DNA from: Chloroflexota bacterium
Lineage (GTDB): Bacteria > Chloroflexota > Dehalococcoidia > SZUA-161 > SpSt-899
Reading direction: 5' to 3'
Length of the DNA: 12,707 bases
Assembly: GCA_018657655.1 (NCBI GenBank)
Contig: JABHWQ010000039.1
Location: 1 to 12,707, forward strand
The notes beneath the pieces are model-generated. The model was not told where the DNA came from, did no database searches, and worked only from the letters and a program-made list of their open reading frames with translations. The position numbers were made by a program, and so were the translations under genes. Below are positions 5,956 to 12,707 of this stretch, piece after piece (within the stretch, counting starts at the first letter, position 1; each line of letters starts with the position of its first letter).

Positions 5956-8451
5956 ATGTTGAGTAGCTTTGAAAGTCCTGGGGCCAATCGGATGAAAAAT
6001 TCGCTGATTCTTTTCTGCGTACTCTTGACGTCTGTAGCGCTATTATTGGCGGGATGTTCCAGCTCATCAGATGATGATGGTTCGACCGAAGACGACGTCA
6101 GTATGACATCTCCTACCGCTGACGGCGCTACTCCGGGTGAAGGTGAACCTATAGTTGGGAATGAATCTCAGTCAGAGACTGAAAGGGATATTGATAGTGT
6201 GTTATTGAGTCCTGAGACCGCAGAATTGGCTATTGGCCAAACTCAGCAATTCACTGCTACACCAGTCGACGCGAATGGCGATCCCGTATTGGATGCCGAG
6301 GTTGTTTGGGAATCCATAGAAGACGTGGGAAGTATTACCAAGGATGGCGTGTTAACTGTGGGGACGAAGGCAGATACCTATGATCAAGGAGTCAAGGCAA
6401 TAGCCACATTAAATGGGGTTTCTGTGGAGTCATTTATCCCGGTGACCATAAATCCTGGACCACCGGAATTGATCGCAGTTGCTGAGGTTGAAATTGTTGC
6501 CGGTGCAACCAAGCAGCTTGAAGTTGCGGTGACGGATGAATACGGCAATTCGGTGGGTGGTCTGGAAGGTGTTTGGACCATTTCTGATGCGAATGCGGGA
6601 ACCATAACTGAGACTGGTTTATTAGTGGCAAGTGAAGTTGTTGGGGGTTTCATCGATTTAGTGCAGGTTGAGGTTGTACAGGATGGAACGAGCCAAACTG
6701 CAGTTGCCTCTGTTACTATTATACCCGGTCCTTTGGAACAGCTGATAATCGCACCCGATGAGGTTGATATTGGCATAGAAATGACCCAGCAATTTGTGGC
6801 TGTTGGAGTAGACCAGTTTGGTAACCGTATTCCTGATTTGTCGCTTGAATGGAGTGTGGAGAATGGCGGGGGCACTATCGACAACGATGGCCTGTTCACG
6901 GCAAATAATGAACCTGATCTTTATAAGGAAACGGTGAAAGTTACGGCTGCTGCCGGTGAAATTGGCAAGTCGATGATGGCCAACGTAACTGTTGAGCCAG
7001 ATCGGATCGCTTTTGTTTCTGATCGAAAAAATGACACGCCACATATTTATACGATGGACATTGATGGTAATAACATACAACAGGTGACTACGGCCCCAGT
7101 AAACGCATATGTTTTGTCTTGGTCTCCTGATGGGCGACGAATCGCTTGGGATGCCTATACGCAGGGCTATAGTTTCATTGTTGCTGCTAACGATGATGGC
7201 ACTTGGGGAGATATCCTAACTACGATGGGGGACGAGAGCGAGTGTTCGTGGTCTCCTGATGGTACTAAGTTTGCTTATACATCGTGGTCCGATGAGACCG
7301 AAAGTTACGAGGTATTCGTAATGGATATAGATGGGGGGAATGTAACCCAGATCACCTCCACTCCAAATGGAGACGTGTACGTGCCGACGTGGTCCCCTGA
7401 TGGGGGTTCCATTGTCTACGATTTTACTCCCGAAGAGCAGAATGGGGATATCTATGTAGTAGATGCTGATGGGTCCAATTCAAAGCGATTGACTCATGAT
7501 TTGGCAAATGATACGAGTCCTGTATATTCGCCTGATGGCTCTAAGATTGCTTTTGCGTCGGATAGGAATGGTAACAGTGATGTATATGTGATGAATGCAA
7601 ATGGTAGTGGCTTGATCAATCTGACTCAAAACGCCTCTGCCCATGCTTTTGAGCCCGATTGGTCTCTTGATGGCAGCCAAATTGTATTTGTATCCAATAG
7701 AGATTCGCCGGAAGAGGAATTTACTGAAGTCTATGTGATTAAGAGCACGGGAGGAGTAGCAACCCGTTTAACAAATGATGAGGCTCATGCCTGGGTTACG
7801 CGATGGGCACCGAGAAAGAGCGGTCTCGATCTTTCTAAAGAATCTATTGTGATTCCCAATAAGAGCGAACTGGCGAGAACCCTGACGGTGAAGAAAGTGA
7901 CTGCTGAAGCTCGCGAAGCGGTCGTCAAAATCGAGACGGACAAAGGCACCGGGTCTGGATTCATTATCGCTTCGGATGGCCTTATCATGACGAATAACCA
8001 TGTCATTGTGGATGCGGAAGAGATAACGGTGTACCTTGATGACGGCAGCAGCTTTGAGGCAAAGTTGAGAAGCCGGGAAATGATACCCGATATAGCGCTG
8101 CTTGAAATAGAAGCTGAAGATCTCCCATATCTAGAATTGGGGGATGTTGGCACACTGGATCTTGGAGAACAAGTTGTAGTTCTTGGTTACCCCCTCGCTT
8201 CTGATAGTGTGAGCGTGACCAGCGGGTTTGTTTCATCAGTGGATTTTGACAAAGGCAAGGGCATCACTTGGGTGAAGACGGACTCAGCTATTAGTCCAGG
8301 CAATAGTGGAGGACCTCTGCTTAATTTACAGGGACAAGTGGTGGGAGTTATCTCACTAAAAATGGTATCGGTTGCGGTGGAAGGTATCGGTTATGCTGTT
8401 TCCGCGAATACAGTAGAGGGGTATCTCCCAAGTTTGTTGGCTGAAGAATAA
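5956..8451 (+). CDS. Lipoprotein fusing Ig-like domains, TolB-type beta-propeller and HtrA-like serine protease
   Basis: Predicted lipid-anchored, extracytoplasmic protease of 831 residues. After a short N-terminal extension (1-12) a signal peptide leads to lipobox LAGC with Cys34, then an acidic Ser/Asp-rich linker (35-78). Three Ig-like (invasin/Big-type) domains follow at about 80-166, 169-256 and 259-346, each built on a TQQF/TKQL...D-GN...W pattern. Residues 347-618 form a TolB/PD40-type propeller with blade motifs WSPDG at 389, 432 and 479, YSPDG at 524 and WSLDG at 569. The C-terminus (about 648-825) is a trypsin-fold domain of the HtrA/DegP kind with a full triad: His682 (TNNHV), Asp712 (PDIALLE) and Ser784 (GNSGGP). 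There is no PDZ domain after it. ATG 5956 is chosen for its AAGGAGG (5944-5950) 5 nt upstream; the internal ATG 5992 (MKNSLIL) would give a more usual signal peptide but lacks a good Shine-Dalgarno. Substrate unknown. Confidence 0.9.
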   Translation: MLSSFESPGANRMKNSLILFCVLLTSVALLLAGCSSSSDDDGSTEDDVSMTSPTADGATPGEGEPIVGNESQSETERDIDSVLLSPETAELAIGQTQQFTATPVDANGDPVLDAEVVWESIEDVGSITKDGVLTVGTKADTYDQGVKAIATLNGVSVESFIPVTINPGPPELIAVAEVEIVAGATKQLEVAVTDEYGNSVGGLEGVWTISDANAGTITETGLLVASEVVGGFIDLVQVEVVQDGTSQTAVASVTIIPGPLEQLIIAPDEVDIGIEMTQQFVAVGVDQFGNRIPDLSLEWSVENGGGTIDNDGLFTANNEPDLYKETVKVTAAAGEIGKSMMANVTVEPDRIAFVSDRKNDTPHIYTMDIDGNNIQQVTTAPVNAYVLSWSPDGRRIAWDAYTQGYSFIVAANDDGTWGDILTTMGDESECSWSPDGTKFAYTSWSDETESYEVFVMDIDGGNVTQITSTPNGDVYVPTWSPDGGSIVYDFTPEEQNGDIYVVDADGSNSKRLTHDLANDTSPVYSPDGSKIAFASDRNGNSDVYVMNANGSGLINLTQNASAHAFEPDWSLDGSQIVFVSNRDSPEEEFTEVYVIKSTGGVATRLTNDEAHAWVTRWAPRKSGLDLSKESIVIPNKSELARTLTVKKVTAEAREAVVKIETDKGTGSGFIIASDGLIMTNNHVIVDAEEITVYLDDGSSFEAKLRSREMIPDIALLEIEAEDLPYLELGDVGTLDLGEQVVVLGYPLASDSVSVTSGFVSSVDFDKGKGITWVKTDSAISPGNSGGPLLNLQGQVVGVISLKMVSVAVEGIGYAVSANTVEGYLPSLLAEE

Positions 8452-8457
8452 CAGGTT

Positions 8458-11400
8458 CTATCTAACGGTCAGTCCCTCTTCACCGATTAGCGCAGTAAGC
8501 TGTTGGTGAAGCTCGGGACAGTAGTTGACTTGCGTGTTCGGGAGATTCATCATGATTGTGCCGACGCCGTTGATAATATCAATCTGAACCGTGTCTTTGC
8601 CTGGCGATTCTTCGAGGACGTGGAATATCTGTTTTAGGAGAGATACATCGGTCTCTGGGTCATATGTCTGGGTTATGGTGATGGTCAATTGGTGAATGCG
8701 CGGTATTGATGGTGGGGCAGGTGCCCAGGGGATCTCTACCCCGGTAGTATATGGAATTACATCTTTGCAGGTGAGCTGTATTCGGTTACCTCGCAAATTG
8801 ACTTTACCGCAAAGTAAGAGAGTCTTCCCTTCCTCCCAGAGTTCCTCGGTGCGTTCGCATACTTCCGACCATGCCGTTACTTCGATTTTGCCGCCGATAT
8901 CTTCCAGCACGGCGTTAACATAGGGCTTGTTATTACGAGTCATTCCCCGGCGCACTGAGGCAACGATACCGACGATAGTCACTTCATGTCCGGCCATCTC
9001 CTCATCGATCTGTCCGCAGAAAGCGGTTAGTTTATCACCGAGTTCCTTGGTTGCCGATACCAGCGGATGGGCCGAAATGTAAACACCGAGTAACTCTTTT
9101 TCCCATTCCAGCGCTTCGCTATTTGGTATCTCGATATGTTCGAGTTGGAGAACCGGCAGGGGGGCTGACGCGGTTTCCCCCCAGAGATCAAACATCGTGA
9201 CCTGGCCACTCTCCTTGAGTTGCTGCTCTTGCTGTGAAAGTTTGAGGATACGATCCATACCACCGAGTAATGTACCGCGGTTCCCCAGAGAATCAAGTGC
9301 CCCCACTTTGATGAGTCCCTCCAGGGCTCGCTTGTTGAGTCCCCTGAGGTCGGCTCTGCGGCAGAAATCCTCAATCGATTTGAATGGACCGTCTTTCTCC
9401 TGAACTTCGATAATCGGTTGAACGGCGGCTTCCCCCACGTTTTTCACAACTGCTAATCCAAAGCGAATTGTCATCGCCCCGCTATCATCTTTTTCGATCG
9501 TAAAACTCTGCTTGCTCCGGTTCACGTCAGGTGGGAAAACCGGTATTTCCAATCGCCGGCATTCAGCTATGGCATTGGTGACCTTTTCCTGATTACCCAT
9601 GAACGTGGTGAGAAATGCCGTCATAAACTCCACCGGATAGTGAGCCTTGAGGTATGCGGTCTGATAAGCGATCCATGCATAACTGGTGGCATGGGCCTTG
9701 TTGAAAGCATAACCGGCAAACGGTTCGATAAGACCGAACACCTCTTCCGCCATCTCTTTGGAGAATCCTTTTTTCTCGATCGCTCCGGCAACGAAACGCT
9801 CCCGTTCCTTCTGCATGATCTCTGCAACCTTTTTCCCCATAGCTTTACGAACGATGTCCGCTTCACCGAGGCTGTATCCGGCGAAAGTTTGCACGATCTT
9901 CAAAACCTGATCCTGGTAGACAATCACACCATAGGTTTCCTCCAGAATTTGCTCCAGGGCCGGATGGGGAAACTTGACGGGTATCTTTTTGTGCTTGGAC
10001 CCGATAAAAGTGGGAATGTGCTCCTTGGGTCCGGGGCGGTAGAGGGCAACCATGGAAGCGATATCACTGAAATTGGTGGGTTTCAGCTCTTTGATGTATC
10101 GTCGCATCCCGGCACCTTCAAGCTGGAACACACCGGCGGTTTCCCCGGCTGCCAGCAATTCAAAGGTTTTGGCATCATCTATGGGTATCCGGTTGAGATC
10201 GATCTCAATACCGGCGGTCTGAACAATAAGATCTCTGGCTGTTCCCAGAGTGGTGAGATTCGATAGTCCCAAAAAGTCCAGCTTGAGAAGCCCGACCTTG
10301 CCCACTTCTTCCATGGATAACTGAGTTGTGGGAAGCGCATTCTCGTTACTGCCGGTCGGCCGTTGCAGAGCTACGTTCTCGATGAGAGGTTCGTTAGCAA
10401 CGACAACCCCGGCGGCGTGAGTGGAGGCATGGCGAGCAATTCCTTCAAGGCGCATGGCTGTATCGATCAGATTTCTGATTTCTTTATCCGTACGGTACAT
10501 ATCTTTGAGTTCAGGGATGTCCTCAATGGCTTCAGGCAGGCTGCTTCCCATCACGGGCACCAGCTTGGCTACCGTATCAACTTGTCCGTAGGGCATTCCC
10601 AAAGCTCGTCCCACATCGCGCAGAGCAGCCTTAGCGCCGAGTGTTCCAAAGGTGATTATCTGGGCTACATGGTCGGCACCATAACGTCGGGACATATACT
10701 GTATGGCTTCCTCGCGGCGATCATCCTGGAAGTCGAGATCGATATCTGGCATTTCCTTACGTTCCACGTTTAGGAAACGCTCGAATACAAGGTTGTGAGC
10801 CATTGGATCAATATCGGTAATACCCAGGCAATAGAGGACTATGCTGGCGGCCGCACTACCGCGCACCCCGAAGAGTATCTTTTGCTCTCTCACAAACGAG
10901 ATAAGTTCCCAGACGATGAGGAAGTAGTTGGGAAACTCTGTTTCCCTGATGACATCAAGCTCGTAGATGAGCCGGTCTTTAACTTCCTGAGAGGCATTCG
11001 GATAGCGTTCGGTCAGCCCCTGCCAGCAAAGATCAGCCAGGTATTCATCGGGTGTTTTACCTTCGGGAATATCGATCTCCGGGAGGTGGAGCCTGCCGAA
11101 TTCCAGGTTGAGTTCGCACATATCAGCGATACGTCCGGTGTTTTCGATAGCTTCGGGACACTCAGAAAATGTTTGGGCCATATTTTCCGGACTGCGCAGA
11201 TAGAAAGAATCGTCAGCCATCTTCATGCGCTTATCATCGTGGACCAGATTGTTGGTCTGGATGCATAGCAGGACATCGTGGAAAGAGGCATCATCCTGCT
11301 TAATGTAATGAGTATCGTTGGTGGCTACGAGAGGTATATCCAGTTTCCGGCTCATTTCGATCAAGGCTTTGTTGACCTGTACCTGTTCCGGTATGGCGTG

Positions 11401-11916
11401 ATCCTGGAGTTCGAGGTAGAAATCGCCGAAGGTCTCTTTGTACCATAGGGCAGCTGCCTCGGCGTCCTTTTTGCGTTTTTCTACGATCAGCCTGGCGACT
11501 TCTCCCTGAAGACAGGCCGAAAGGGCAATGAGCCCTTCGCTGTGTTTTTTCAGCAACTCCTTGTCTACCCGGGGTTTGTAATAGAATCCTTCAAGGAAGC
11601 CTTTGCTGCTTAATTGAAGCAGGTTGTGATAACCGACCTCGTTTTTAGCCAGCACAACAAGGTGATAGGAATTCTTGTCTGCAGGTGTGCGTGAGGTACG
11701 TTCACCGCGAGCCACATATAGTTCACATCCCAGGAGGGGCTTGATGCCGGCGGCTTTGGCCTTCGTATAAAACTGGATAATGCCGTAGACAGATCCATGG
11801 TCGGTGATAGCCAGGCTGTCCATTCCCAAATCCTTCGCCTGTTGAATTAGTTGGGTAATACGGCACATGCCATCGAGTAGGCTGTATTCGGTGTGAACAT
11901 GTAGGTGAGTGAACAT
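8458..11916 (-). CDS. dnaE: DNA polymerase III subunit alpha
   Basis: Replicative polymerase, 1152 residues, full length for the DnaE1 type. The N-terminal PHP domain (1 to about 270) keeps residues matching all nine metal ligands known from mycobacterial DnaE1 (His6, His8, Asp15, His40, Glu65, His85, Cys135, Asp201, His203), so an active proofreading exonuclease is likely. The polymerase core carries PDIDLDF with catalytic Asp393 and Asp395, and KLDFLGL with Asp547. A helix-hairpin-helix region is near 855-885 (RGLNKRALEGLIKVGALDSLG is its core). Residues 905-909, QVTMF, match the beta-clamp-binding QxxMF motif. An OB fold spans about 978-1055, followed by a short C-terminal domain. ATG 11916 follows AGGAG (11924-11920), which overlaps the ftsY stop codon, so translation is probably coupled to ftsY. 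The stop lies 6 bp from the convergent protease gene. Confidence 0.97.
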   Translation of the reverse strand: MFTHLHVHTEYSLLDGMCRITQLIQQAKDLGMDSLAITDHGSVYGIIQFYTKAKAAGIKPLLGCELYVARGERTSRTPADKNSYHLVVLAKNEVGYHNLLQLSSKGFLEGFYYKPRVDKELLKKHSEGLIALSACLQGEVARLIVEKRKKDAEAAALWYKETFGDFYLELQDHAIPEQVQVNKALIEMSRKLDIPLVATNDTHYIKQDDASFHDVLLCIQTNNLVHDDKRMKMADDSFYLRSPENMAQTFSECPEAIENTGRIADMCELNLEFGRLHLPEIDIPEGKTPDEYLADLCWQGLTERYPNASQEVKDRLIYELDVIRETEFPNYFLIVWELISFVREQKILFGVRGSAAASIVLYCLGITDIDPMAHNLVFERFLNVERKEMPDIDLDFQDDRREEAIQYMSRRYGADHVAQIITFGTLGAKAALRDVGRALGMPYGQVDTVAKLVPVMGSSLPEAIEDIPELKDMYRTDKEIRNLIDTAMRLEGIARHASTHAAGVVVANEPLIENVALQRPTGSNENALPTTQLSMEEVGKVGLLKLDFLGLSNLTTLGTARDLIVQTAGIEIDLNRIPIDDAKTFELLAAGETAGVFQLEGAGMRRYIKELKPTNFSDIASMVALYRPGPKEHIPTFIGSKHKKIPVKFPHPALEQILEETYGVIVYQDQVLKIVQTFAGYSLGEADIVRKAMGKKVAEIMQKERERFVAGAIEKKGFSKEMAEEVFGLIEPFAGYAFNKAHATSYAWIAYQTAYLKAHYPVEFMTAFLTTFMGNQEKVTNAIAECRRLEIPVFPPDVNRSKQSFTIEKDDSGAMTIRFGLAVVKNVGEAAVQPIIEVQEKDGPFKSIEDFCRRADLRGLNKRALEGLIKVGALDSLGNRGTLLGGMDRILKLSQQEQQLKESGQVTMFDLWGETASAPLPVLQLEHIEIPNSEALEWEKELLGVYISAHPLVSATKELGDKLTAFCGQIDEEMAGHEVTIVGIVASVRRGMTRNNKPYVNAVLEDIGGKIEVTAWSEVCERTEELWEEGKTLLLCGKVNLRGNRIQLTCKDVIPYTTGVEIPWAPAPPSIPRIHQLTITITQTYDPETDVSLLKQIFHVLEESPGKDTVQIDIINGVGTIMMNLPNTQVNYCPELHQQLTALIGEEGLTVR

Positions 11917-11922
11917 CGGCTC

Positions 11923-12707
11923 CTATCGTTCAAGCATGGCATTCACAAATTCTTCGGCATCAAAGGCAGAAAGGTTTTCCGGCTCTTGTCCGGTGCCGAA
12001 AAACACTATCGGTATTTTCAATTCATCCACGATCCCCAGTACCACACCACCTTTGGAGGTGCTATCGAGCTTGGCCAATATAACGGCTTCCACGTTCACA
12101 GCTTCGGTGAAGTAACGGGCCTGGCTCAATCCGTTCTGGCCGGTGTTGGCATCCAGTACCAACAGTACCTGCGGTACGATCTCGGACCGCTCGATCACTC
12201 GCCTGACCTTCTTGAGCTCTTCCATAAGGTTCGATTTCGTTTGAATCCGTCCGGCGGTATCGATGATAAGAAAATCGGCTTGACGCTTTTTAGCAGCTTC
12301 CAGTGCATCGAACACCACCGCTCCGGGGTCGCCATCCGGCTGACTGGCGATCACCTCGACACCCAGCCGATCGCCCCAGTATTTTAGCTGATCGATAGCT
12401 GCTGCCCTAAACGTATCCCCGGCAGCCATCATGACCAGTTTGCCCTGTTCTTTTAGATCAAATGCCAGCTTGGCAATCGAGGTCGTCTTGCCAGTGCCAT
12501 TCACTCCGACTACCAGCAGCACCGCCGGTTTTCCGGTTTTAAAGGTGAACTCTCCCTTTAAAGGAGATTTCAAAATCGCCACCATCTCCTCGCCCAGAAT
12601 CCGCTGGACTTCAGGAGCTTCCTTGATCTTCTCTGCTTTTACCCGTTCCCGGGTCCCCTTAACGATCTTCAACGAAGCGTTTACTCCCACGTCAGCGGAG
12701 ATCAGCA
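11923..12707 (-). CDS. ftsY: Signal recognition particle receptor FtsY (5' end outside window)
   Basis: SRP-receptor GTPase that docks ribosome-SRP complexes at the membrane for insertion of membrane and secreted proteins. The frame is open to the window edge and begins LISADVGVNASLKIV, the N-domain helix just before the GTPase. The GTG at 12690 is therefore an internal Val codon, not a start. GTPase motifs are in order: P-loop GVNGTGKTT (from about 12507), DTFRAAAIDQL, DTAGR, AKLDSTSKGG (the usual TKLD is AKLD here) and GTGQEPENLSAFD near the end. The C-terminal FDAEEFVNAML is the typical FtsY ending and separates it from Ffh, which would have an M domain. The stop TAG (11925-11923) is 6 bp before dnaE, so the two genes form an operon. 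Confidence 0.95.
   Translation of the reverse strand, partial: LISADVGVNASLKIVKGTRERVKAEKIKEAPEVQRILGEEMVAILKSPLKGEFTFKTGKPAVLLVVGVNGTGKTTSIAKLAFDLKEQGKLVMMAAGDTFRAAAIDQLKYWGDRLGVEVIASQPDGDPGAVVFDALEAAKKRQADFLIIDTAGRIQTKSNLMEELKKVRRVIERSEIVPQVLLVLDANTGQNGLSQARYFTEAVNVEAVILAKLDSTSKGGVVLGIVDELKIPIVFFGTGQEPENLSAFDAEEFVNAMLER

Noticed and set aside
6384..6899. 171-codon - strand frame inside the Ig-domain region
   Set aside because: It lies opposite a clear coding frame with domain matches on the + strand and has no homology that I recognise.
9640..10266. 208-codon + strand frame (and others at 10363-11268) opposite dnaE
   Set aside because: These are antisense to a full-length, well-conserved dnaE; long mirror frames are expected opposite strongly coding DNA.
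11905..12387. 160-codon + strand frame opposite ftsY
   Set aside because: It lies antisense to the conserved FtsY GTPase motifs and has no start signal.
1..12707. CRISPR arrays, tRNA or rRNA genes, insertion sequences, attachment sites
   Set aside because: I looked for spaced direct repeats, cloverleaf-like sequences, transposase motifs and terminal repeats and saw none.

Overview
The window looks like a piece of a chromosome from a non-model bacterium of moderate GC content. The mix of lipoproteins suggests Chloroflexota, probably a Dehalococcoidia-like lineage: CARDB domains, a peptidase-MA lipoprotein, TPTPT-type linkers after the lipobox and a secreted TolB-propeller protein. This assignment is an inference from gene style, not from a marker search. 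Three housekeeping genes at the edges (argG, dnaE, ftsY) frame a central block of secreted lipoproteins.

Left edge (1-970, + strand): the 3' end of argG (argininosuccinate synthase) is followed after 15 bp by ogt, a methylated-DNA repair methyltransferase. A 10-bp perfect hairpin overlaps the end of ogt.

Centre left (1057-5483, - strand): an operon-like pair of surface lipoprotein genes read leftward from a strong promoter at 5560-5589. The first gene (5483 to 2586) encodes, in order, a lipoprotein signal, a Pro/Thr linker, a CARDB domain, two PsbP-like domains and an oligopeptide-binding (SBP_bac_5) domain. As given it is broken into three reading frames. Both breaks fall on the 8-base poly-C/poly-G tracts of the coding strand, the longest G/C homopolymers I noticed here. 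Corrected, it is one protein of 965 residues. The second gene (2574 to 1057) is a CARDB plus HExxH metallopeptidase lipoprotein.

Intergenic 5484-5955: a divergent control region. It holds the leftward promoter, a 13-bp perfect inverted repeat built on TGTCACG half-sites, and a weaker rightward extended -10 promoter whose -10 box sits inside a Crp-like TGTGC-N6-GCACA palindrome.

Centre right (5956-8451, + strand): an 831-residue lipoprotein joining three Ig-like domains, a TolB/PD40-type beta-propeller and an HtrA-like trypsin-fold protease with a complete catalytic triad.

Right edge (8458-12707, - strand): ftsY (5' end outside the window) followed 6 bp later by a full-length dnaE with an intact PHP metal site. 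dnaE meets the protease gene tail to tail with only 6 bp between stop codons.

Working model (inference): the divergent lipoprotein block is a surface protein-handling locus, with one serine protease, one metallopeptidase and one peptide-binding protein, all predicted to be lipid-anchored and sharing one regulatory region. The two homopolymer breaks make the peptide-binding lipoprotein either a phase-variable surface antigen or a victim of homopolymer sequencing error. Resolving that is the most useful check in this window.
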